From assembly GCA_017537405.1 (NCBI GenBank), contig JAFYKU010000069.1:1-6667 (forward strand): a stretch of 6,667 bases of DNA, given 5' to 3'. Source of the stretch: Clostridia bacterium (GTDB lineage Bacteria; Bacillota; Clostridia; Christensenellales; UBA1242). Of this stretch, positions 1 to 5,218 are shown piece by piece; the stretch's first letter is position 1, and the number at the start of each line of letters is the position of its first letter. The position numbers were made by a program, and so were the translations under genes. The notes under the pieces were generated by a model. That model was not told the DNA's origin and ran no database searches. It saw only the letters and a list, made by a program, of their open reading frames with translations.

Positions 1-2
1 AT

Positions 3-698
3 CTACTTCGCCATAAATTATTTTGTGGCTATTGTGGTCAACCTGTCAGTGCTGAATGCGGAACAACCAGCAATAAACAAAAACGCAGATATTACAAATG
101 TCTTGGTAGGAAAAGACATAATGGTTGTCAAAAATCAATGATTAGAAAAGAAGTTTTAGAGAACTTTGTATTAGATAACATCGTTAAAGTTTTACAAAAA
201 CCACAAACAATGGAATGTATTGTGAATAATATTTTGCGAGTACAAAATACACAAGCAAATACGACTTTATTAACCAGTTTATTAAAAGAGAAAAAGCAAG
301 CAGAATTTGCGTTAGGGAATGTAATTAAAGCAGTTGAACAAGGTGTTATCAACAACAGCACTAACAAACGCATTAAAGACCTAGAAAGAACCATTGAAGA
401 ATTAGAAAAACAAATCTTAATCGAGCATAGCAAAACCAACACAAAACTTACCAAAGAAGTTATACAAGAGTTTTACAAAGAAGCACTACTCTACGATCCA
501 TTTACCTTAATCAATTACCTAATTAAAAAGATAGTAATTTACGAAGACAAAATGGAAATCACATTTAACAGCCCATCTCCGAAAAGTCCTGATAGTCAGG
601 GCTTTTTTCTTTTGTCCTATTTTACAGAACTACCAAAATATATACAAAACAAAGAGAAGCCGAATATGCTTAAAATAGAGATTGAATGTCTTATTTAA
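3..698 (+). CDS. Large serine recombinase, C-terminal part (5' end outside the window)
   Basis: The reading frame is open from the window edge and encodes 231 residues. Residues 8-42 form the zinc-ribbon found in large serine integrases/resolvases: a CGYC pair (C8, C11), then C33 and C42 in a Tyr/Lys/Arg-rich setting. Residues about 87-145 are Lys/Glu/Leu-rich and look like the coiled coil that in this family controls synapsis and direction. The tail (NKEKP... near residue 216, ending in alternating charged and hydrophobic residues) resembles the end of Bacillota transposon and prophage members, so the 3' end is probably intact. The catalytic serine domain is outside the window, so activity cannot be judged. 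The enzyme would cut and join att sites to integrate or excise an element, and its position near a tRNA cluster fits that. An apparent intrinsic terminator lies inside the last part of the frame. Inference: this marks one end of an integrated element. Confidence in the family is high; intact function is unknown. Confidence 0.88.
   Translation, partial: LLRHKLFCGYCGQPVSAECGTTSNKQKRRYYKCLGRKRHNGCQKSMIRKEVLENFVLDNIVKVLQKPQTMECIVNNILRVQNTQANTTLLTSLLKEKKQAEFALGNVIKAVEQGVINNSTNKRIKDLERTIEELEKQILIEHSKTNTKLTKEVIQEFYKEALLYDPFTLINYLIKKIVIYEDKMEITFNSPSPKSPDSQGFFLLSYFTELPKYIQNKEKPNMLKIEIECLI
582..613 (+). terminator. Terminator-like hairpin inside the recombinase coding sequence
   Basis: Bases 582-592 pair with 596-606 in an 11-bp stem with one G-U wobble and a 3-base loop (TAG). 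The arm ends in six T, followed by CTTTT. The wobble becomes a C-A mismatch on the opposite strand, so the hairpin is better formed in RNA read in the + direction. It lies about 90 bases before the recombinase stop codon. It may be a real terminator or attenuator, or a by-product of the Asp-Ser-Gln-Gly-Phe-Phe codons. Confidence 0.45.
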
Positions 699-1326
699 TA
701 TTCATATCATCTACTGGTAAATTTATATTTGTAATTTTATATATGCTATTAATAACATTAAGTTTTTTTCCATTAGGATACTCCACAAAACTATTTGGTT
801 TATCATAAGTAATCTTGTATTCACAGCTACAATAATACTTATTGCCTAATAAATCAGCCACTACAAGACATATGTTTTTTATTGATTCTTTTAAATTAAT
901 ACTAAAATTACCTGTTACAGCAATACCAATACTTTCGTTCTTAGATAGCAAAAATGTTTTTAGTTTATATTTTTGGTCATCAATTATAATTTCTTTTATT
1001 AGACATTCAGCATTATTACCATTAGTGATATAAAAAGTTTGTATTGTTGCCGTATAGAAAAATTTGGTTTTTTCAAAATCTATATTATCCTGGTCAAATG
1101 TATGCTTAATTGAATCTATGCAAAAAATTTCATTTTTACATTGGCTTTGAGAAATTTTTAAATAAGGTTTGTATTTTAATTTTTCATTTTTATTTTCTTT
1201 TTCTTGTTGCTTTTTAATCGTATAATAAACACCCAAAAAAGTTAAAGCACCACCTATTATTGCACTTATAATAGCACTGATTAATGGAATTAATATATCA
1301 ACCCATAATAGATAACAACAAACCAA
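691..1326 (-). CDS. Single-pass membrane protein of unknown function
   Basis: I do not recognise this 211-residue protein. The start chosen is a TTG codon at 1326, with a perfect AAGGAGG ribosome binding site at 1332-1338, 5 bases upstream. The frame stays open further upstream only because it runs through the terminator and the tRNA gene. Residues about 11-36 are strongly hydrophobic with small residues (Ile/Ala/Gly/Ser) and make one membrane helix. A Lys/Glu-rich linker follows (about 38-53), so the C-terminal domain is probably cytoplasmic by the positive-inside rule. That domain (about 54-211) is rich in Ile, Lys, Asn and Tyr, with several cysteines, and looks beta-rich. The gene is clearly more AT-rich than the synthetase genes and uses many ATA and TTA codons, which suggests foreign origin. 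It converges on the recombinase gene, with a 3' overlap of 8 bases. No promoter fits between the tRNA terminator and its start. Likely accessory cargo of the element; function unknown. Confidence 0.7.
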   Translation of the reverse strand: MVCCYLLWVDILIPLISAIISAIIGGALTFLGVYYTIKKQQEKENKNEKLKYKPYLKISQSQCKNEIFCIDSIKHTFDQDNIDFEKTKFFYTATIQTFYITNGNNAECLIKEIIIDDQKYKLKTFLLSKNESIGIAVTGNFSINLKESIKNICLVVADLLGNKYYCSCEYKITYDKPNSFVEYPNGKKLNVINSIYKITNINLPVDDMNIK

Positions 1327-1331
1327 AACTA

Positions 1332-1338
1332 CCTCCTT
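1332..1338 (-). promoter_or_regulatory. Ribosome binding site that fixes the TTG start
   Basis: The - strand reads AAGGAGG here, a full match to the anti-Shine-Dalgarno core, 5 bases before the in-frame TTG at 1326-1324. This outweighs any longer reading of the frame, which would run into the tRNA gene. Confidence 0.8.
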
Positions 1339-1352
1339 AACGTGTTCTTTAC

Positions 1353-1391
1353 AAAAAAACAACCTAAACCAACAAGTTCGATTTAGGTTGT
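1353..1391 (-). terminator. Intrinsic terminator of tRNA-Ser(UGA)
   Basis: On the - strand, ACAACCTAAA (1391-1382) pairs perfectly over 10 bp with TTTAGGTTGT (1368-1359) across a 13-base loop. Seven T (1359-1353) follow, the first of them shared with the last stem pair. It begins 3 bases after the tRNA CCA end, as expected for the end of a one-gene tRNA transcript. Confidence 0.88.
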
Positions 1392-1394
1392 GCT

Positions 1395-1482
1395 TGGCGG
1401 AAGGAGAGAGATTCGAACTCCCGGACCCTCGCAGATCGCCTGTTTTCAAGACAGGTGCATTAGACCACTCTGCCATCCTTCC
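1395..1482 (-). tRNA. tRNA-Ser (anticodon UGA)
   Basis: An 88-base class II tRNA with the CCA end encoded (1397-1395). The acceptor arm GGAAGGA/TCCTTCC pairs fully. The D stem is GCA/TGC. The anticodon stem CCTGT/ACAGG encloses the loop CTTGAAA, giving anticodon TGA, which reads UCA and other UCN codons. The long variable arm (GATC/GGTC stem) identifies it as a serine tRNA. The T arm carries TTCGAAT. It has its own promoter and terminator. It is transcribed away from the second serine tRNA gene at 1552. Confidence 0.97.
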
Positions 1483-1490
1483 ACATTTCT

Positions 1491-1519
1491 ATTATAAATC
1501 ATTGACAAATATTTTACAA
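1491..1519 (-). promoter_or_regulatory. Sigma-70-type promoter for tRNA-Ser(UGA)
   Basis: On the - strand, a -35 box TTGTAA (1519-1514) is followed after 17 bases by a perfect -10 box TATAAT (1496-1491). The expected start is within a few bases of the mature tRNA 5' end at 1482. An inverted repeat (ATATTTT at 1509-1515 with AAAATAT at 1524-1530) lies across the middle of the divergent tRNA intergenic region. Confidence 0.75.
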
Positions 1520-1551
1520 GTACAAAATATCATAGTAAACTACTATTGTTT

Positions 1552-1639
1552 GGAAGAGTCGCATAGTGGTCGAGTGCGCTCGCTTGGAAAGCGAGTTTGG
1601 TGCAAGCCAACGCAGGTTCAAATCCTGTCTCTTCCGCCA
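1552..1639 (+). tRNA. tRNA-Ser (anticodon GGA)
   Basis: An 88-base class II tRNA with CCA encoded (1637-1639). The acceptor arm GGAAGAG/CTCTTCC pairs fully. The D stem is GCA/TGC. The anticodon stem CTCGC/GCGAG holds the loop TTGGAAA, giving anticodon GGA, for UCC and UCU codons. The long variable arm has a TTGG/CCAA stem, and the T arm carries TTCAAAT. The promoter is less clear than for its neighbour: TTGACA at 1502-1507 has a poor -10 (AAATAT) at 17 bases and a better one (TATCAT) only at 20 bases. No terminator follows, so transcription probably continues into the DegV-family gene. Confidence 0.97.
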
Positions 1640-1640
1640 C

Positions 1641-1655
1641 TACCATTCAATGGTA
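1641..1655 (+). other. Small hairpin between tRNA-Ser(GGA) and the DegV-family gene
   Basis: TACCATT (1641-1647) and AATGGTA (1649-1655) are perfect inverted repeats around a single C; sterically this is a 5-bp stem with a TTCAA loop. It begins just after the tRNA CCA. No T run follows, so it is not a normal terminator. It might take part in separating the tRNA from the downstream mRNA. The role is inferred only. Confidence 0.4.
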
Positions 1656-1676
1656 AAATTAACAAGAGGGGTAAAA

Positions 1677-2549
1677 ATGAAGCAAGTAGCAATTGTAACA
1701 GATTCTAGTTCTGGTATTTCACAAGCCGAAGCAAAAGAGCTTGGCGTTGTTGTGATTCCAATTCCTTTCATGATTGACGGAAAAGAGTATTTAGAAGACA
1801 AAACGATCAAAGCGGATCAATTCTTTGAAATGATTGCCAAAACAGATAGTGTTAGCACTTCTCAACCCTCCCGTTTCACACTAGAAGAAACATGGAATAA
1901 GTTACTAGAAGAGTATGAAAACATTATTTATATTCCGATTACTAGTGGATTAAGTGGTTCGTGTCAAAACGCAATCGAATACGCGAAACAATATAATGGA
2001 CGCGTATTTGTTGTTGATAATTTGCGTATTTCCGTGGCTTTGAAAACTTGTATCTACGAAGCTTTGAAAATGATCGAACAAGGAATTGCTACCACAGACA
2101 TTGTTCAATATTTAAACGAAACTAAAAACAAATTTTCAATTTATTTAACATTGAATACTTTAAAATACTTGCGCAAAGGCGGTCGTATTACACCTGCTGC
2201 AGCAATTATTGGTGATATGTTGAAATTAAAACCTATTCTTTGCAGTCGTGGTCAAAACTTTGACAAGAAAGCCATTGCATTAACAATGCCACAAGCAAAG
2301 AAGAAAATGATTGCCGAAATTAGAAAAGAGTTCGAAACTGAATTTAAAGAAGAATATGAACAAGGTAAAATGACTTTGTCAATTGCATATACAACTTTAT
2401 CCAACGATGAAATCGAAAAGTTCAAAGAGGAAGTTGCTGCCGCATTTCCGAAAGTTAAAATTATGTTCACTGACCCACTTTGCTTAGCTATTGGTTGTCA
2501 CACTGGTCCTGGCGCTTTAGGTTTCTGCGCTTCCGTTTGCAGTTATTAA
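1677..2549 (+). CDS. DegV-family fatty-acid-binding protein
   Basis: The product has 290 residues, normal for DegV proteins (about 280-290). Family hallmarks are present in order: the N-terminal TDSSSG (residues 8-13), the VSTSQPS loop (59-65) whose Thr-Ser contact the fatty-acid carboxylate in this family, ITSGLSGSCQNA (88-99), TLKYLRKGGRI (161-171), KPIL (185-188) and the closing HTGPGALG (275-282). Family knowledge: DegV/FakB proteins are soluble two-domain proteins that hold a fatty acid and present it to the kinase FakA for phosphorylation, feeding phospholipid synthesis. No fakA-like gene is visible here, and bacteria often carry several DegV paralogues, so the chain preference and even the FakA link are open. 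The start at 1677 follows GAGGGG at 1666-1671 by 5 bases; upstream in-frame ATG codons fall in or just after the tRNA gene and are not credible. The gene follows tRNA-Ser(GGA) by 37 bases and probably relies on the tRNA promoter. Confidence 0.95.
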   Translation: MKQVAIVTDSSSGISQAEAKELGVVVIPIPFMIDGKEYLEDKTIKADQFFEMIAKTDSVSTSQPSRFTLEETWNKLLEEYENIIYIPITSGLSGSCQNAIEYAKQYNGRVFVVDNLRISVALKTCIYEALKMIEQGIATTDIVQYLNETKNKFSIYLTLNTLKYLRKGGRITPAAAIIGDMLKLKPILCSRGQNFDKKAIALTMPQAKKKMIAEIRKEFETEFKEEYEQGKMTLSIAYTTLSNDEIEKFKEEVAAAFPKVKIMFTDPLCLAIGCHTGPGALGFCASVCSY

Positions 2550-2557
2550 TCAAAAAG

Positions 2558-2590
2558 AAAAAGTCGAAACAAATCCGACTTTTTTTATTT
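2558..2590. terminator. Bidirectional intrinsic terminator
   Basis: AAAAAGTCG (2558-2566) pairs perfectly with CGACTTTTT (2576-2584) around a 9-base loop. Read + it ends in seven T after the DegV-family stop. Read - it ends in TTTTTCTTTTT and closes the two-gene operon whose last stop is at 2601. It separates two convergent transcripts. Confidence 0.88.
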
Positions 2591-2600
2591 ATAAGAATAC

Positions 2601-2899
2601 TTAATTTTTATCTTTATTAAATAAAGATGCTATCCTTTCAATGTCTTCCGGAATTACACACTCACTGACCGTCAAATTATCTTTATCTTTCAGCAATGAA
2701 AAAAGCGCAATTTGACATGTTTTTCTTGTTGTTGTAGTGGTTCCCCAGTTTCCATATCGATTTTAGGTCCATAACCAAAAGTACGCACATAGCGTTCATT
2801 TTCGTTTATATAAACTACATCATCAACTATTTGTTTACCACCACCAGCCTCACCCAAATCAATGCATTTATATTTTTGTTTATTCTCAGTTGTATCCAT
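2601..2899 (-). pseudogene. Small unknown protein gene with a -1 frame break at a T6 run
   Basis: I do not recognise this protein. From ATG at 2899, with AGGGGTG at 2904-2910 as ribosome binding site 4 bases upstream, the first frame runs 69 codons and stops at 2690. The last residues (FFHC) lie just after a run of six T on the - strand (2704-2699). One extra T, or a -1 shift there, joins the first 67 residues to a further 32 residues ending with TAA at 2601, giving a smooth 99-residue protein. The added part is well-formed coding sequence: Leu/Lys/Asp-rich, then SECVIPEDIERIASLF. The first part has a Gly-rich EAGGGK turn (17-22) and a Tyr/Gly stretch (RYVRTFGYG, 36-44). No signal peptide or membrane helix is seen. 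The gene starts 13 bases after the upstream gene's stop and is surely cotranscribed with it. It could be a true frameshift mutation, a homopolymer sequencing error or programmed slippage; the sequence alone cannot decide. Confidence 0.6.
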
Positions 2900-2912
2900 T
2901 TTTCACCCCTTT

Positions 2913-3827
2913 TTATCGATTGACAATATTTTCAGCCATTTTATTGATAGTTCTTTCTCTTTGCATATAAATTAATTTCTCCACAAATTCTTCAGCCGTT
3001 TTATTTAACGTTGGATAATTTACTGGAAAGGTTGGATTATTCTTTTCTGCCAAAATTTCAGATCTTGTTTTATTTCTAGCCTGATCTGGATACAATTTGC
3101 CTTTGATAAAATTATAAATTTCTCTAAAATTTTTAAGCTGTTTACCTTCTGTAGTTAGTACTGTTTCTCCGAATTCTTTTATCACATCTGCTTGATATTT
3201 TTGATATTCATCTTCAGATATAGTACTAATTGATGCTTCATCCCAACGGTACCTGTAGCCATGCTCTTCGTCATAGAACATCTTATCTCTAAAAGACAAA
3301 TCATATTTTTCATAATTGTCTTCCTTAATATCTTCCAAATTATTTTGAATAGCTTTTTTATCGATAAACTGCCAATCGGAAAGCTCTTCTGTTAATTGTT
3401 CAGAATATTTTGGAACATGAATAGTTTGTTTTATTGAATCCCACGAATATCCTTTTTCAGCTGCAAGTTGCATAAGTTTATATTGATCAGTTATAAGTTC
3501 TGGAACAAAATTATTTTCGACTCCATTTTCGAACTGATAATCAGAAAGGGCCAAAATCATATTTTGTAATGCATATAAACACATAGAAAGTCTTTTTTTG
3601 TTTGTAGCCGAATGTTCTTTTTCACGAATAGTGTTAATTTCTTTTTGTAGTTCGTACTCGACGCGTTCTAAAGCTGATGAATCCTTGGCTTTAGTCAAAT
3701 AATCCAAAGCTTTTTTAAAAGAAGAAAATTCATGAACAGTAACTACATCTTTACCTTCATTAAATTCTAAAAATGGTGTTTCGTACTTATTCATACCACT
3801 CTTTATCATAAACACTGCAGCTTGCAT
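2913..3827 (-). CDS. Unknown soluble protein, first gene of a two-gene unit
   Basis: I recognise no known family. The chosen start (ATG at 3827) has AAGAAGGA at 3833-3840, 5 bases upstream, and gives 304 residues. An ATG at 3881 would give 322 residues but lies at the predicted transcription start with no ribosome binding site; an ATG at 3794 (protein beginning MNKYETPFLEF) is also possible. The protein is highly charged and largely helical, rich in Lys, Glu and Tyr, with no signal peptide or membrane segment. Residues about 36-80 look amphipathic and possibly coiled (KKALDYLTKAK, then a Glu/Lys-rich run). A Tyr/Asp/Glu-rich centre (EDNYEKYD, DEEHGYRYRWDEA) follows, and the protein ends with a basic helix (KLIYMQRERTINKMAENIVNR). 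It lies between two terminators, directly downstream of the synthetase operon, with a small partner gene 13 bases behind it. The KYETPxLEF motif recalls the starts of short clostridial proteins of unknown role; this is only a weak resemblance. Confidence 0.75.
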   Translation of the reverse strand: MQAAVFMIKSGMNKYETPFLEFNEGKDVVTVHEFSSFKKALDYLTKAKDSSALERVEYELQKEINTIREKEHSATNKKRLSMCLYALQNMILALSDYQFENGVENNFVPELITDQYKLMQLAAEKGYSWDSIKQTIHVPKYSEQLTEELSDWQFIDKKAIQNNLEDIKEDNYEKYDLSFRDKMFYDEEHGYRYRWDEASISTISEDEYQKYQADVIKEFGETVLTTEGKQLKNFREIYNFIKGKLYPDQARNKTRSEILAEKNNPTFPVNYPTLNKTAEEFVEKLIYMQRERTINKMAENIVNR

Positions 3828-3881
3828 GATCGTCCTTCTTCGACCAGTGATTCGCGAAACAGCTAATTGTTTTGCATCCAT

Positions 3882-3911
3882 AAAAAAAGTATACCACAAA
3901 GTATGGTATAC
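3882..3911 (-). terminator. Palindrome plus T7: likely terminator of the asnS-aspS operon, possibly also an operator
   Basis: GTATACCA (3911-3904 on the - strand) pairs perfectly over 8 bp with TGGTATAC (3896-3889) around a 7-base loop, and seven T (3888-3882) follow. It begins 32 bases after the aspS stop codon, a normal terminator position. The stem is AT-rich, so termination may be partial. The same palindrome covers the spacer and the start of the -10 box of the putative promoter for the next operon, so a repressor site is an alternative or extra role. Confidence 0.6.
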
Positions 3912-3915
3912 GCAA
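3888..3915 (-). promoter_or_regulatory. Putative promoter for the unknown two-gene unit, overlapping the palindrome
   Basis: On the - strand, TTGCGT (3915-3910) is followed after 16 bases by TATACT (3893-3888). The start would fall near 3881, leaving about 53 bases of leader before the ribosome binding site-backed ATG at 3827. The -10 is good; the -35 is only moderate. Confidence 0.4.
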
Positions 3916-3943
3916 TAAATTAATTATATTTATTATTATGGCA

Positions 3944-5206
3944 TTATGGCTTCAAACGCGTTGGACCACGGAAGATAAAACAACTTTCTTTGACGGTTGG
4001 TAAATCCAACAGGCGTGCCAGTAAGCGTGCTAAACCGATAGCAAAACCACCATGTGACGGAGCGCCATAGCGGAAGAATTCTAAGTATTCTTGCATGTGG
4101 TCTGGGTTAATACCTTTATCAATAATGTTTTGTTTTAATTGTTCGTATCGATGTTCGCGTTGTGCACCGCTGGTAATTTCTACGCCTTTATAAAGCAAAT
4201 CAAATGAGCGATCGCCCATTGTATAGAACGCACGCGCATCATGCGGGTAATCGGTAATGAAAACAAAGTCCGAATTATATTTTTCTTTAACATATTCACT
4301 AATTAAGCGTTCGCCATCTGGATCAATATCACCTTGTGCCGCTTTTGGCATTTGATAGTGTTTTTCATCTCGCAAAATTTGATAAACTTCTTGTAAAGTT
4401 AAGCGTGGGAACTTAACACTAGGTGCTTGAATTAAATCACCAAATTCTTTGTTTAATTGAGTCAAAACATAGGTCAAAAGTGCCTCTTCAATATCCATTA
4501 CATCATGGTGACTTCCGATATGAGAAATTTCCACATCCAATGCTGTAAACTCGGTTGCATGGCGCGAAGTAAAGCTACTTTCAGCACGGTAGCATTCACC
4601 AATTTCAAAAGTACGATCAAAACCCGCCATCATACTCATTTGTTTGTAAAGTTGTGGACTTTGCGTTAAATAAGCCGGATTACCAAAGTAATTTTTGATT
4701 TCAAAAACTTCACTACCACCTTCGCTGGAAATCGCACTGATTTTAGGTGTATGAATATTGATAAACCCATGGTCAGCTAACCAGTTGACCATATGACGCT
4801 CTAATGCAGTCTGCACTTTAAAAATCTGTGCTTTAGCTGGATCGCGTAAATCAAGCCAACGATAATCCAAACGCAAATCTAAACCACTCTCTTTATCAAT
4901 GGGCAATACTGCAGCAGCGACACTGTCGACCACCACACTGTCGGGAATAATCTCAATACCACCTAATTTAACATAATCATTTTTAACCGCGGTCCCAGTA
5001 ATAGTTAAAACGCTTTCTACAGTTACACCGTCAATAATTTGAGCTATTTCTGGTAATTTAGCTTTTTCTACCGTAACCTGCATCTTACCGCTAATGTCAC
5101 GCAACACCAAAAATTGCATGGCACTCTTATTGCGCAGATTTTCTACAAAGCCCGAAATTTTAACTTTAGATTCAGCTTTTACATTTTTAATTAATGTTCT
5201 TTTCAT
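3944..5206 (-). CDS. aspS: Aspartyl-tRNA synthetase, archaeal/eukaryal-like form
   Basis: This 420-residue class IIb enzyme charges tRNA-Asp with aspartate in the cytoplasm. It is far shorter than the usual bacterial AspRS (about 590 residues) because the large bacterial insertion domain is absent, as in archaeal AspRS. Order: an N-terminal OB-fold anticodon-binding domain (about 1-95; FLVLRD at 32-37), motif 1 ending in HTPK (152-155), the aspartate-site loop QSPQLYKQM (182-190), motif 2 with YRAESSFTSRH (206-216), GVEITSGAQREH (341-352) and motif 3 HGGFAIGLARLL (385-396). Motif 3 has Ala393 where most relatives have Glu or Asp before the invariant Arg394, and the end is IFRGPTRLKP; from memory both occur in a bacterial subfamily of this type. 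Such enzymes can be non-discriminating and also charge tRNA-Asn, but AsnRS is encoded just upstream. The start is certain: AAGGAG at 5217-5212, overlapping the asnS stop, is 5 bases before ATG. The gene is translated as the second in the operon. Confidence 0.95.
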   Translation of the reverse strand: MKRTLIKNVKAESKVKISGFVENLRNKSAMQFLVLRDISGKMQVTVEKAKLPEIAQIIDGVTVESVLTITGTAVKNDYVKLGGIEIIPDSVVVDSVAAAVLPIDKESGLDLRLDYRWLDLRDPAKAQIFKVQTALERHMVNWLADHGFINIHTPKISAISSEGGSEVFEIKNYFGNPAYLTQSPQLYKQMSMMAGFDRTFEIGECYRAESSFTSRHATEFTALDVEISHIGSHHDVMDIEEALLTYVLTQLNKEFGDLIQAPSVKFPRLTLQEVYQILRDEKHYQMPKAAQGDIDPDGERLISEYVKEKYNSDFVFITDYPHDARAFYTMGDRSFDLLYKGVEITSGAQREHRYEQLKQNIIDKGINPDHMQEYLEFFRYGAPSHGGFAIGLARLLARLLDLPTVKESCFIFRGPTRLKP

Positions 5207-5218
5207 TTGTACTCCTTA
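5204..5218 (-). promoter_or_regulatory. Ribosome binding site overlapping the asnS stop, coupling asnS and aspS
   Basis: The - strand reads TAAGGAGTACAAATG: the TAA ends asnS, AAGGAG is the aspS ribosome binding site and ATG starts aspS. The overlap suggests translational coupling, so the two synthetases would be made in linked amounts. Confidence 0.85.

Noticed and set aside
1327..1476. N-terminal extension of the membrane-protein frame into the tRNA-Ser(UGA) gene
   Set aside because: It is the translated shadow of the tRNA and its terminator, a well-known source of false proteins; the real start is the TTG with an AAGGAGG site at 1326.
1566..1676. Longer DegV-family frame starting inside tRNA-Ser(GGA)
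   Set aside because: The extension translates tRNA sequence; DegV proteins begin right at the TDSxxG strand and there is a ribosome binding site before 1677.
1388..1708. Open frame across both tRNA genes on the + strand
   Set aside because: It covers two RNA genes on opposite strands and has no coding signature of its own.
2610..2628. 8-bp inverted repeat ATCTTTAT/ATAAAGAT as a terminator
   Set aside because: It lies in the end of the coding sequence of the 99-residue product and no T run follows; the stronger hairpin at 2558-2590 does the job.
2690..2705. TGA read as tryptophan (genetic code 4) to explain the broken small gene
   Set aside because: Reading through TGA gives an implausible tail, while the -1 frame gives a good one; Trp is encoded by TGG throughout.
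4024..4032. Motif 3 Glu to Ala change in AspRS as a sign of an inactive enzyme
   Set aside because: The invariant Arg is kept, all other active-site motifs are intact, and the GLARLL plus FRGP-RL ending fits a bacterial subfamily I recall, so it looks like a lineage feature rather than damage.
4457..4669. Open frame on the + strand opposite aspS
   Set aside because: It is antisense to the conserved catalytic core of AspRS, with no ribosome binding site or recognisable product.
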